A program made the position numbers and the translations under genes. A stretch of 12,580 nucleotides of DNA from Thiocapsa sp035467215. Lineage in GTDB: Bacteria > Pseudomonadota > Gammaproteobacteria > Chromatiales > Chromatiaceae. The notes under the pieces are model-generated. The model worked only from the letters and a program-made list of their open reading frames with translations. It did not search any database and was not told the DNA's origin. Where the stretch lies: positions 1-12,580 of the forward strand of contig NZ_DATITZ010000197.1 of NCBI RefSeq assembly GCF_035467215.1, read 5' to 3'. Of this stretch, positions 1 to 7,033 are shown in pieces; the first letter of the stretch is position 1, and each line of letters begins with the position of its first letter.

Positions 1-45
1 GATCAGCTGTCAATGGGGCTCGCGCCAGCCGGGGGTTAGTGGCTT

Positions 46-639
46 ATGAGCGCACAAGGCGTGAACAAAACCAGGCGGCGTGTGCTTGTCGCCGCGACCA
101 GCGTGGTCGGAGCCGTCGGAGCCGGCTTCGCCCTCGTTCCCTTTATTGCGTCGATGAATCCGAGCGCCAAGGCGCGTGCCGCGGGTGCACCGGTCGAGGC
201 CGACATCAGCCAACTGGAACCGGGCGCGATCCTGCGCGTCAAATGGCGCGGTAAACCGGTTTGGGTTGTGAGCCGTACGCCGGAGATGCTCGCGGCCCTG
301 CCGACACTGGACGGCGAGTTGGTCGATCCGGCCTCCGGCGTGCCGCAGCAGCCCGAGTACTGTCAAAATGCGACGCGCTCCATTAAAGAGCAATATTTCG
401 TCGTGATCGGGATCTGTACGCACTTGGGCTGCTCCCCGACCTTCCGGCCGGAGTTCGCGCCCGAGGATATGGGTGCGGCATGGCGCGGCGGTTTCTTCTG
501 TCCGTGCCACGGCTCCAGGTTCGACCTTGCCGGCCGGGTGTACAAGGGTGTTCCGGCCCCCACAAATCTGGTGATTCCAGTGCATACCTACATCAACGAC
601 ACCACCATCTTGGTCGGTGAGGATCGAGGAGCGGCTTGA
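46..639 (+). CDS. petA: Rieske iron-sulfur subunit of cytochrome bc1 complex
   Basis: This 197-residue protein carries the 2Fe-2S cluster that takes the first electron from ubiquinol at the Qo site and passes it to cytochrome c1; it is anchored in the inner membrane with its cluster domain in the periplasm. Both cluster boxes are visible: CTHLGC at residues 124-129 and CPCHGS at 152-157. By family rule the ligands are Cys124, His126, Cys152 and His155, and Cys129-Cys154 forms the disulfide. The N-terminus has an Arg run (KTRRRVL, residues 8-14) before one hydrophobic segment (about 14-36), which fits an uncleaved Tat-type signal anchor. The length is typical of proteobacterial Rieske proteins. 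The ATG at 46 has only a G-rich stretch upstream; a GTG at 61 is possible but would shorten the region before the Arg motif. It is the first gene of petABC and its stop overlaps the petB start. Confidence 0.96.
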   Translation: MSAQGVNKTRRRVLVAATSVVGAVGAGFALVPFIASMNPSAKARAAGAPVEADISQLEPGAILRVKWRGKPVWVVSRTPEMLAALPTLDGELVDPASGVPQQPEYCQNATRSIKEQYFVVIGICTHLGCSPTFRPEFAPEDMGAAWRGGFFCPCHGSRFDLAGRVYKGVPAPTNLVIPVHTYINDTTILVGEDRGAA

Positions 640-1883
640 TGAGCGCAGAAAAGTCCGAGAACCTCAGCTGGATCGATAAGCGATTCCCGCTGACGGAGAC
701 CTGGAGAGCACACCTTTCCGAGTATTACGCCCCGAAGAACCTCAACTTCTGGTCGTTTTTCGGCTCGTTGGCCATCCTCACGCTGGTGATCCAGATCGTC
801 TCCGGGATCTGGTTGGCGATGAGCTACAAGCCATCCGCCGCGGAGGCATTCGCTTCCGTCGAATACATCATGCGCGATGTCGAGTGGGGGTGGCTGATTC
901 GCTACATCCATTCCACCGGCGCATCCGCCTTCTTCATCGTCATCTATCTGCACATGTTCAGGGCATTGCTGTGGGGTTCCTACCGCAAGCCGCGCGAGCT
1001 GCTCTGGATCATCGGTGTCGTGATCTATCTGGCGATGATGGCAACCGCCTTCTTCGGTTATCTGCTGCCTTGGGGACAGATGTCGTTCTGGGGTGCACAG
1101 GTCATCGTGAATCTGTTCGCGGCGGTCCCGGTCGTCGGCGACGATTTGGCGGTCTGGGTGCGCGGTGACTACGTCATCTCGGATACGACCCTCAATCGCT
1201 TCTTCGCCTTCCATTTCCTCTTGCCGTTTGTTCTGGCGGCCCTGGTGTTCCTGCACATCGTCGCACTCCACCATGTCGGCTCCAACAACCCGGACGGGAT
1301 CGAGATCAAAGAAGGCCCCAAGGGCAATCGCTGGAGCGACAAAGCGCCGGCGGACGGGATCCCCTTCCATCCCTATTACACGGTCAAGGATACCGTCGGC
1401 GTCGTGGTGTTCCTCGCGATCTTCTCGGCCATCGTCTTCTACGCGCCGACGATGGGCGGGCTCTTCATCGAGGCGCCGAACTTCCAGCCGGCCAACCCCT
1501 TCCAGACCCCTGCGCACATCGCACCCGTGTGGTACTTCACGCCCTTCTACGCGATGCTGCGTGCAGTGCCGCCGATGTGGGGCTCGCAGTTCCCCGGAGT
1601 GGTCGTCATGTTCGCCGCGATCTTGATCCTCTTCGCGTTGCCTTGGCTTGACCGCAGCAAGGTCAAGTCGATGCGTTACAAGGGTCCGATCACCAAGGTC
1701 ATGACCGGGATCTTTGCGGTGTCCTTCGTCGTCTTGGCTTGGCTCGGATTGCAACCGGCGGATCCTTTCCTGACCCTGTTGGCGCAGATCTTCACGTCGC
1801 TCTACTTTGCCTATTTCCTGCTGATGCCGATCTACAGCTCGATCGACAAGACCAAGCCCGTTCCGGAGAGGGTAACCTCATGA
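639..1883 (+). CDS. petB: cytochrome b subunit of cytochrome bc1 complex
   Basis: This 414-residue multi-pass inner-membrane protein binds hemes bL and bH and forms the Qo and Qi quinone sites. The four heme-ligand histidines are His91 and His105 in helix B and His192 and His206 in helix D, each pair 14 residues apart as in the family. The Qo loop tetrad reads PVWY (residues 296-299) where the textbook sequence is PEWY. It is one continuous eight-helix cytochrome b, not the split b6/subunit IV form. I chose the ATG at 639, inside the petA stop (TGATG), because a GGATCGAGGAG ribosome binding site lies at 621-631; a TTG three bases earlier is less likely. Its own stop overlaps the petC start, so the three subunits should be made in step. 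Confidence 0.97.
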   Translation: MSAEKSENLSWIDKRFPLTETWRAHLSEYYAPKNLNFWSFFGSLAILTLVIQIVSGIWLAMSYKPSAAEAFASVEYIMRDVEWGWLIRYIHSTGASAFFIVIYLHMFRALLWGSYRKPRELLWIIGVVIYLAMMATAFFGYLLPWGQMSFWGAQVIVNLFAAVPVVGDDLAVWVRGDYVISDTTLNRFFAFHFLLPFVLAALVFLHIVALHHVGSNNPDGIEIKEGPKGNRWSDKAPADGIPFHPYYTVKDTVGVVVFLAIFSAIVFYAPTMGGLFIEAPNFQPANPFQTPAHIAPVWYFTPFYAMLRAVPPMWGSQFPGVVVMFAAILILFALPWLDRSKVKSMRYKGPITKVMTGIFAVSFVVLAWLGLQPADPFLTLLAQIFTSLYFAYFLLMPIYSSIDKTKPVPERVTS

Positions 1884-2608
1884 GAAAGCTGATCATTGCC
1901 ACCTTGGCTCTGTTGCTGCCCGCCGTGGGATTCGCCGCGGGCGGCCATGTCGAGTTGGAGAAGGCCGACATCGATCTGAACGATCAGGCCTCTCTCCAGC
2001 GCGGGGCGAAGTATTTCGTCAACTACTGCATGGCGTGTCACTCGCTCAGTCACATGCGCTATTCACGCATGGCCGAAGATCTGGGGATCGACGATAAGTC
2101 GCTGCGCGAGAACCTCCTGTTCGGTGACGCCCAGCCGACCGACATGATGAAGAACTCGATGCGGCCTTCCGACGGCGAGGTCTGGTTCGGCACGGCAGTG
2201 CCCGACCTCACGCTGGTGACGCGTTGGCGGAGTCCGGACTGGGTCTACACCTACCTGAAGAGCTTTTACTCGGACCCCACTCGGCCTTACGGCGTAAACA
2301 ACGTGATATTCCCCTTGGTGGGTATGCCTCACGTCCTGGGTGATCTGCAGGGTGTGCAGGAGGCGATCGTTGAGGAGCACGAGGGTCACGATCCGACCAT
2401 CGCCGGCGTCAAGCTTGCGCAGCCCGGCGCGATGGCCCCCGAGGAATACGACAACATGGTGCGCGACATCACCGCCTTCCTCGCCTATGCGGGCGAGCCG
2501 AGCCAATTGGAGCGGCGCAGGATCGGCATCTATGTCCTGCTGTTCCTCGGCCTCTTCTTCATCGTGGCCTTCGCGCTGAAGAAGGAGTATTGGAAAGACG
2601 TCCACTAA
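1880..2608 (+). CDS. petC: cytochrome c1 subunit of cytochrome bc1 complex
   Basis: This 242-residue periplasmic c-type cytochrome takes electrons from the Rieske protein and hands them to soluble cytochrome c. It has a signal peptide (about 1-20, ending GFAA), the heme attachment motif CMACH at 50-54, a likely axial Met149 in the GMPH stretch, and a single C-terminal membrane anchor at about 215-232 followed by a basic tail. That order is the usual one for cytochrome c1. The frame is open further upstream, but the ATG at 1880 gives a clean signal peptide, overlaps the petB stop as ATGA, and follows a GGAGAGGG ribosome binding site at 1865-1872. It is the last gene of petABC; a strong palindrome follows 15 bases after the stop. 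Confidence 0.96.
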   Translation: MRKLIIATLALLLPAVGFAAGGHVELEKADIDLNDQASLQRGAKYFVNYCMACHSLSHMRYSRMAEDLGIDDKSLRENLLFGDAQPTDMMKNSMRPSDGEVWFGTAVPDLTLVTRWRSPDWVYTYLKSFYSDPTRPYGVNNVIFPLVGMPHVLGDLQGVQEAIVEEHEGHDPTIAGVKLAQPGAMAPEEYDNMVRDITAFLAYAGEPSQLERRRIGIYVLLFLGLFFIVAFALKKEYWKDVH

Positions 2609-2623
2609 GGGTCGCCGTGCTCC

Positions 2624-2653
2624 GCATCGGCCTCGACGCGTCGAGGCCGATGC
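2624..2653 (+). terminator. perfect 30-bp palindrome after petC, likely terminator
   Basis: The first 15 bases (GCATCGGCCTCGACG) are the exact reverse complement of the next 15, so the RNA can form a very stable GC-rich hairpin. It lies 15 bases after the petC stop. A pyrimidine-rich stretch follows and includes TTTT at 2665-2668, about 12 bases from the stem. This is further away than in a textbook intrinsic terminator, so termination may be partial, or the hairpin may mainly protect the petABC mRNA 3' end. sspA begins about 170 bases later. Confidence 0.6.
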
Positions 2654-2822
2654 CTGACCTCTCCTTTTGACGGATCGGCCGAACGCGGTTGCTTCCGGCT
2701 CGAACCTCACGATTCACTGTTCTACTGACGAGCGAAATGCTCATGGCAGCTGACCCGGATGGTCGGCGATACCTGTTCCTCGGGCCCGCACGGGCTTTGT
2801 CCACATGCTGGAGAAGGGAAGA

Positions 2823-3458
2823 ATGGCTGTGGCTGCGAGTAGACGATCCGTGATGACGCTATTTTCCGATCCCACCTGTCCCTATTGCCACCGTGTTCGG
2901 ATGGTGCTCGCCGAGAAGGGTATCGCGGTCGACGTGGTCGATGTCGATGCGAACGACCTGCCGGCCGAGGTGCTGGACTTCAACCCTTACGGGACCGTCC
3001 CGACGCTTGTCGATCGGGATCTGCGGCTCTACGAGTCGCGCATCATCATGGAGTATCTCGACGAGCGCTTCCCTCACCCCCCGTTGCTGCCAGTGGACCC
3101 CGTTTCGCGTGCCAGCGCGCGGTTGTTCATGTACCGCATCGACCACGATTGGTACACCCTGATGAGGCGGATTCGCCTGGGGAGTCCGGAGGAGGCGGAG
3201 CAGGCACGAAAGGAATTACGCGAGAGCTTGGTCGTGACCGCGCCGGTCTTCGGTGCCCATACCTTTTTCATGAACGACGAGTTCTCTCTGGTCGACTGCT
3301 GCATCGCGCCGCTCCTGTGGCGGCTGCCGGTCCTGGGTATCGAGCTGCCGCCCCAGGCCGAGGCGTTGCGGGTCTACATGCGGCGCATCTTTGCCTGCGA
3401 CGCCTTCCGTAAGAGCCTCACCGAGGCCGAGAAGGAGATGATCGCGGACCTGTCTTGA
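2823..3458 (+). CDS. sspA: stringent starvation protein A, RNA polymerase-associated
   Basis: This 211-residue protein has a glutathione S-transferase-like fold and binds RNA polymerase; in enterobacteria it acts in starvation, acid tolerance and phage late transcription. The sequence follows E. coli SspA along its length: an N-terminal MAVAA..RSVMTLFS, VPTLVDR at 59-65, ESRIIMEYLDERFPHPP at 71-87 with the Pro-His-Pro pocket (84-86) needed for function in E. coli, and SLVDC plus LLWRLP in the C-terminal half. An ATG at 2805 is in frame, but the ATG at 2823 matches the known N-terminus and has GGAG at 2810-2813. An odd point is a CPYC motif at residues 19-22, like glutaredoxin, where E. coli SspA has no cysteines. 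It overlaps sspB, the usual partner gene. Confidence 0.95.
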   Translation: MAVAASRRSVMTLFSDPTCPYCHRVRMVLAEKGIAVDVVDVDANDLPAEVLDFNPYGTVPTLVDRDLRLYESRIIMEYLDERFPHPPLLPVDPVSRASARLFMYRIDHDWYTLMRRIRLGSPEEAEQARKELRESLVVTAPVFGAHTFFMNDEFSLVDCCIAPLLWRLPVLGIELPPQAEALRVYMRRIFACDAFRKSLTEAEKEMIADLS

Positions 3459-3469
3459 TGGAGGCCCCG

Positions 3470-3988
3470 ATGGAGAGCGAGACCGACACCATGACATCGA
3501 CGAAGCCTTATCTGATCCGGGCGATCTACGAGTGGATCCTGGACAACGATATGACGCCGCATTTGGTGGTGGATGTCCGTTATCCGGGCGTGCAGGCACC
3601 GAAGGAGTTCGTCGAAGACGAGCGTTTGGTGCTCAACCTGTCGCCGAGCGCGGTGCGCGCTCTGGTCTTGGGAAACGAGCAGATCGAGTTCAACGCGCGT
3701 TTCGGCGGTGTGGCTCGCGACGTTTACTTTCCCGTCGAAGCGGTGCTGGGGATCTTCACGCGCGAGAACGGTCAGGGGATGGTCTTCCCCGAGCTGGCTT
3801 ATCCGCTTCCCGGGGAGCCCGAGGCTGAAGCCGATTCCGTTGCACAAGTCGAGCCCAAGCGAATCAAGCCACGATCGGTCGGGACTCCCCGCGGCATCCA
3901 GAGTCCCCAAGGGCCCCAGGGGCCCAAATCGCCTTCAGGCAAGGGAAAAGGCAAGGGCGGCGGTCCGACGCTGAAGGTCGTCAAGTAA
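3470..3988 (+). CDS. sspB: stringent starvation protein B, ClpXP adaptor
   Basis: This protein of about 172 residues delivers ssrA-tagged proteins to the ClpXP protease. The N-terminal domain (about 1-110) has the family blocks KPYLIRAIYEW, TPHLVVDV, FNARFGG and GIFTRENGQGMVF. A disordered linker rich in Pro, Gly, Gln and Lys follows (roughly 125-162). The protein ends in LKVVK, the short ClpX-binding tail known from E. coli (LRVVK). The linker contains a collagen-like SPQGPQGPKSPSG run. Three in-frame ATGs compete, at 3458, 3470 and 3491; I chose 3470 because GGAGG sits five bases before it, but 3491 would give an N-terminus closer in length to Pseudomonas SspB. The gene overlaps or abuts the end of sspA, as is common for this pair. 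Confidence 0.93.
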   Translation: MESETDTMTSTKPYLIRAIYEWILDNDMTPHLVVDVRYPGVQAPKEFVEDERLVLNLSPSAVRALVLGNEQIEFNARFGGVARDVYFPVEAVLGIFTRENGQGMVFPELAYPLPGEPEAEADSVAQVEPKRIKPRSVGTPRGIQSPQGPQGPKSPSGKGKGKGGGPTLKVVK

Positions 3989-4023
3989 GGTCCGGGCGCG
4001 GCTTTGGCCCCTCCCGAGGCGGT

Positions 4024-4338
4024 TCACGCGTCCTGCGCCTGTGTGGGTAAACCGAAGCTCAGATCCTCGAGCGTCATTCCCCGCATCACCAAATAACCGC
4101 TGCGGCGTCCGACGCCCTCCTCGCTGAAATCGAATCGATAGACGCGGCGCAGCCGCAAGCCTTCCGAGCGCCAGGCCAGGCCGAGTCGTCGCAAGGCGAC
4201 CGTTTGATCCAGAAACTGCAGCTCGCGTTGACGACAGGCAGTCTTGCAGATCTCGGTCGCGATCTCGCGCGCACGCATGGTGTCGAGCCAGAACCAGCCA
4301 AGCAAGAGCAAAAAAAAGACGGCGAGCAGATTGCTCAT
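4024..4338 (-). CDS. DUF3301-type small membrane-anchored protein
   Basis: This 104-residue protein has one N-terminal membrane segment (residues 3-18, very Leu-rich), then a basic cytoplasmic-looking domain with LDQTVALRRLGL (43-54), RRVYRFDFS (64-72) and RRSGYLV (78-84). I recognise this arrangement as the DUF3301 family of gammaproteobacteria, whose function is not known; the assignment is by pattern memory. The start is well supported: on the minus strand GGAG lies 8 bases before the ATG. It converges on sspB with 35 bases between the stops, and diverges from the lipoprotein gene at 4468. Confidence 0.82.
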   Translation of the reverse strand: MSNLLAVFFLLLLGWFWLDTMRAREIATEICKTACRQRELQFLDQTVALRRLGLAWRSEGLRLRRVYRFDFSEEGVGRRSGYLVMRGMTLEDLSFGLPTQAQDA

Positions 4339-4366
4339 TCAAACAGCTCCTCAAGTGTAACGGGCG

Positions 4367-4390
4367 GCGTGCGAGACGACGGTCGCACGC
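4367..4390. promoter_or_regulatory. dyad in divergent region, possible operator
   Basis: GCGTGCGA at 4367-4374 is matched exactly by its reverse complement TCGCACGC at 4383-4390, with an 8-base spacer. A third copy of GCGTGCG lies at 4408-4414. The dyad sits between the DUF3301 gene and the lipoprotein gene, about 40 bases from the putative -10 boxes. It could be a regulator site or the 5' leader hairpin of the minus-strand mRNA. GC-rich dyads of this size also arise by chance. Confidence 0.35.
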
Positions 4391-4427
4391 AAGCGTTGCG
4401 GGCAGCTGCGTGCGCACCGGCCGCCTG

Positions 4428-4435
4428 AGTATACT
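4428..4435. promoter_or_regulatory. symmetric -10-like palindrome AGTATACT
   Basis: AGTATACT is its own reverse complement and contains TATACT, a close match to the sigma-70 -10 box, on both strands. It would place transcription of the lipoprotein about 25 bases before its ATG, and of the DUF3301 gene about 85 bases before its ATG. No convincing -35 box is visible at 17 bases on either side, so this rests on the -10 match alone. Confidence 0.35.
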
Positions 4436-4467
4436 GTCTGCCCTTCGAGAACACGGGAGCGACCGAG

Positions 4468-4890
4468 ATGACGAGACCGATTTTATCCGCCGTTATCCTG
4501 TTATCGACCACCATGGGTCTGGCCGCTTGCGGCCGGGACCAAGCGCCGGTCGAGGAGGCCGCCGCGCCCTCCGCAGAGGGGTCGAGAATGCTCGACCAAG
4601 CGGTCGAGGCGGCAAAGGACGCCTCGGATCGTGTCGGCGAGGCGGCGACCGAAGCGGCGGATGCAGCCTCGGAGGCGGCGGCTGCGGCGTCGGAGCAGGC
4701 CGACGAGGTGCGTGATCGGGCTGATCGGGAAGCCAAAGAGATGATCGATCAGGTCAAGGGTTTCCTCGCGGAGGACCAGGAGGAGATGGCGCGTGAGCTG
4801 ATGGATCGCCTGTCGGCCCTGAAGGATTCACTCTCCGCCGCTTTGCGGGCCGAGATCGAGCGACTGGAGGCCATGTTCTCCGACGCCTAG
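4468..4890 (+). CDS. alanine-rich coiled-coil lipoprotein
   Basis: This 140-residue protein starts with a lipoprotein signal peptide ending in the lipobox LAAC, so Cys21 should be lipidated. Asp24, not position +2, is the first acidic residue, so outer-membrane sorting is expected. After a short acidic, Pro-containing linker (22-37) the remainder (about 40-138) is nearly all Ala, Glu, Asp, Arg and Lys in a helical pattern without Pro, which predicts a long amphipathic helix or coiled coil. I do not recognise a named family; the low-complexity composition makes homology calls unreliable. The ATG has GGAG at 4456-4459, eight bases upstream. A role in envelope spacing or surface association is possible but not shown. 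Confidence 0.85.
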   Translation: MTRPILSAVILLSTTMGLAACGRDQAPVEEAAAPSAEGSRMLDQAVEAAKDASDRVGEAATEAADAASEAAAAASEQADEVRDRADREAKEMIDQVKGFLAEDQEEMARELMDRLSALKDSLSAALRAEIERLEAMFSDA

Positions 4891-5057
4891 GCCGCCGGCG
4901 CGTCGTATCCGTCCGGGCGGAGCCCTCCCGCGCTCTCGCCTTCGTCGCGAATACGCAGCCCGGATGTTGTCCCGTGGGCGGATTCTTTCATTCATCATTA
5001 CTTGAGACTCGACGATCGCCGCAGCCTGGTGTGGAGAGATGTCGGTCCGGATTGCTT

Positions 5058-5381
5058 ATGGCTTGGCTCTATCTCGTCGTTGCCGGGATCTTCGAATGGG
5101 GATGGCCGGTTGGACTGAAGCTCGGGATGACGGATGCCGGCCTGCGTTGGGGCTGGATCGGATTCGCCGTCTTTTGCATCGTGGCGAGCGGCGCCTGCCT
5201 GCTCGTCGCGCAGAAGAGCATTCCGATGGGGACCGCCTATGCCGTCTGGACGGGTATCGGAGCCGTCGGGGCCTTTGCCATCGGGATCGTCCTCTTCGCC
5301 GAGCCGGCCACCTTACTGCGCTTCGTCTTCGTCGGAATGATCGTGCTCGGCATCGTCGGGTTGAAGCTGGTTTCCGGTTAA
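5058..5381 (+). CDS. gdx: SMR-family guanidinium exporter (Gdx/SugE type)
   Basis: This 107-residue, four-helix inner-membrane protein belongs to the small multidrug resistance family. The essential membrane-embedded Glu is Glu13 in GIFEWGW. The stretch KSIPMGTAYAVWTGIGAVG (53-71) is the signature of the SugE/Gdx subtype, not the Qac/EmrE type. Members studied export guanidinium in exchange for protons as dual-topology dimers. The length matches the family. The ATG at 5058 aligns with known N-termini but has no good ribosome binding site at normal spacing; GGAGAG at 5034-5039 is too far, and a TTG at 5052 is in frame. I saw no guanidine riboswitch upstream. It stands alone and converges on the AI-2E-family gene. 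Confidence 0.9.
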   Translation: MAWLYLVVAGIFEWGWPVGLKLGMTDAGLRWGWIGFAVFCIVASGACLLVAQKSIPMGTAYAVWTGIGAVGAFAIGIVLFAEPATLLRFVFVGMIVLGIVGLKLVSG

Positions 5382-5417
5382 ACCGCCCCGAGCGCCCCAT
5401 GCGTTGTTTTTGGATGG

Positions 5418-5455
5418 GATCGGCCCCTGCAGACTTGCCGATCGTCGGAGTCTGC
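5418..5455. terminator. hairpin between convergent genes, possible bidirectional terminator
   Basis: GCAGACT at 5429-5435 pairs with AGTCTGC at 5449-5455, and CCGA (5438-5441) with TCGG (5445-5448), giving an 11-bp stem with a two-base bulge and a three-base loop. An alternative stem, GATCGGC (5418-5424) with GCCGATC (5437-5443), excludes the first. The site lies between the stop of the SMR gene and the stop of the AI-2E-family gene, where a terminator for both strands is expected. Only a short TTT follows on the plus strand, at 5460-5462. Confidence 0.45.
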
Positions 5456-5480
5456 GCGGTTTAAGAGATTGAAAAATATC

Positions 5481-6536
5481 TTATTTCTGGCGTTTTCGAT
5501 ATGGCTCTCTGATCTCGGGCCCCAGCATGATGGCGATCGGACGGGTCTGGGGGTTGGCGTCCAGCGCGATCTTCAGCGACATGGTCAGAGGCACCGATAG
5601 AAACATGCCGACCGGTCCCAGTACCCATCCCCAGAACACCAGCGAGACGAAGACCACCAAGGTGGAGAGTCCCAAACCGTACCCCATGATTTTGGGCTCC
5701 AGGATGCTCCCGACCAAGGTGTTCACCACCAAATAGCCCACCGCAACAAGCAGTGCACTCTGTAGGTCGATCTGAACGAGTGCGAGCAACACCGCCGGAA
5801 CCGCGGCCAGGATGGAGCCGATCGTGGGGACGAAATTCAGCAGGAAGGCGATCAAGGCCCAGAGGACCGCATAGTCCACCCCGAGGATCGTCAGCCAGGC
5901 CCAAAGGACGAGGCCGGTTCCCAGGCTTGTGAGGCTTTTGATCCCCATGTAGCGATTGATGCTGTCGAGGACGACATGCATCCGTTCGGTCGAGGTCTCG
6001 GGCGAGGCGAGTGCGGCCCGCAGCTTGGCCGGCAGCCCGGCTGCTTCGAGCAGGATGAAGACCACGGTCAGCAGGATGAGAAAGGCGTTGGCGAGCACGC
6101 CGCTGAGTCCCGACACCAGATCGCCCGCCATACCCAAGACACGCGCGGGATCGATATAGGTTTGCAGGGCCTCGCGCGAGGTATGGAGGCCGACGCCGTC
6201 GAGCCATTGCGCGAGGTCGTCGACGAGCAGCTTCAGGCGATCCTGGTACTCCGGGAGACTGGCCTCGAAGCCGTCGAGCGACCCCGCGACCAGGATCGCG
6301 AGAACACTGCCGAGACCGGCGATCGCCAAGACCACCAGCAGCATCGCGGCCCAGTTGGGCGCACCGCGACTGCGCAGCGTGCGCAGCGGCGGGGTTGCGA
6401 CCACGGCGATGAAGACGGCGAGCAAAAAGGGCGTGACCAAGGACGACGCCGCCCGCAGGCCCGCGACTACGACGATGAAGGCCGCTGCCGCGATCAGAAA
6501 GCGCGTGGCAGGGCCAAATAGGGGAGGAGGGCCCAT
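5481..6536 (-). CDS. AI-2E family (PerM/YdiK-type) membrane protein
   Basis: This 351-residue inner-membrane protein has the layout of the AI-2E transporter superfamily. Two N-terminal helices (about 12-50) and one at 62-84 come first, followed by a soluble segment (about 88-140). The conserved C-terminal block follows, with LLNFVPTIGSILAAVPA (232-248), GSILEPKIMGYGLGL (276-290) and GPVGMFLSVPL (307-317). The length is standard. Members are annotated as AI-2 exporters after E. coli TqsA, but many move other solutes or ions, so the substrate here is not known. The frame is open for another 540 bases upstream, but the ATG at 6536 matches family N-termini and comes just eight bases after the stop of the lipoprotein gene. 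No clear ribosome binding site is visible, which fits translational coupling. Confidence 0.92.
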   Translation of the reverse strand: MGPPPLFGPATRFLIAAAAFIVVVAGLRAASSLVTPFLLAVFIAVVATPPLRTLRSRGAPNWAAMLLVVLAIAGLGSVLAILVAGSLDGFEASLPEYQDRLKLLVDDLAQWLDGVGLHTSREALQTYIDPARVLGMAGDLVSGLSGVLANAFLILLTVVFILLEAAGLPAKLRAALASPETSTERMHVVLDSINRYMGIKSLTSLGTGLVLWAWLTILGVDYAVLWALIAFLLNFVPTIGSILAAVPAVLLALVQIDLQSALLVAVGYLVVNTLVGSILEPKIMGYGLGLSTLVVFVSLVFWGWVLGPVGMFLSVPLTMSLKIALDANPQTRPIAIMLGPEIREPYRKRQK

Positions 6537-6544
6537 GGGTCGCG

Positions 6545-7033
6545 CTAGCGGGTTGCTCGACCCGTTCCGACCGGCATAAATCGGGGTAGGCCCGAATGTA
6601 GCCACCAAGTGTTGCTCACATCGTCCCATCGCCAGACCTGTCGGTCGGTGAGTTGTTTGACGACCTGGGCGTCTTCGAACAGGTAGTCGATCGCAACCAC
6701 CTGAGTGGCGCTCTCGTCGGCCTGGATGACCGGCGGCTGGGTCACGTCGTAGCCGGTTACGCGCAGCTCCTCGAAGGGCTCCGGGAGTGCTCCGGTCTTG
6801 CGTTGATCCGGATGCAGAAAACCGAGCGCTGTCTCGTAATAGCCCCAACGCAGGGCGGATTGATAGCCGTGGGTGGCGGCTTGGAGTGCGACGGCGCGAC
6901 GGTCCTTCTCCACGACTGCACAGCCGATGCTCGACAGGCTTATTAGGATCAAGGCGAGGATCGGCAGGAGGTTCGCGCGCGTCGTTTGACCCGGCGCCGG
7001 CGGCCGTTGCCTTGAACCTTTCGGTTGAGCCAT
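6545..7033 (-). CDS. small putative lipoprotein, upstream partner of AI-2E-family gene
   Basis: This 162-residue protein has a long basic N-region (1-20), a hydrophobic stretch (22-36) and a lipobox-like SIGC with Cys38, so it is probably a lipoprotein. The mature part is about 120 residues, rich in aromatic residues (WGYYETALGF, YLFEDAQVV, RQVWRWDD, NTWWLH). The pattern of an early helix followed by strands ending in Trp-rich segments resembles NTF2-like lipoproteins, but I do not assign a family. I chose the ATG at 7033 because GAGGG lies four bases before it; an ATG at 7057 is possible. It ends eight bases before the AI-2E-family start, so the two are almost certainly co-transcribed. Confidence 0.82.
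   Translation of the reverse strand: MAQPKGSRQRPPAPGQTTRANLLPILALILISLSSIGCAVVEKDRRAVALQAATHGYQSALRWGYYETALGFLHPDQRKTGALPEPFEELRVTGYDVTQPPVIQADESATQVVAIDYLFEDAQVVKQLTDRQVWRWDDVSNTWWLHSGLPRFMPVGTGRATR

Noticed and set aside
588..1754. Long minus-strand open frame of 388 codons opposite petB
   Set aside because: It is the antisense shadow of cytochrome b in GC-rich DNA. Its product is a low-complexity string of Asp, Glu, His and Arg with no domain, while petB has all family motifs.
1739..1879. Longer start for cytochrome c1
   Set aside because: It would place 47 extra residues, read out of frame from petB, before a perfect signal peptide that starts at 1880 with its own ribosome binding site.
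3911..3925. GGGCCCC-A-GGGGCCC inverted repeat inside sspB
   Set aside because: It lies in the Gly/Pro-rich linker, where such codons (GGG, CCC) naturally create GC palindromes; it is too far from the gene end to act as its terminator.
5481..6536. Quorum-sensing function for the AI-2E-family protein
   Set aside because: The family name comes from one E. coli member. Nothing nearby (no luxS or lsr genes) supports autoinducer transport here.
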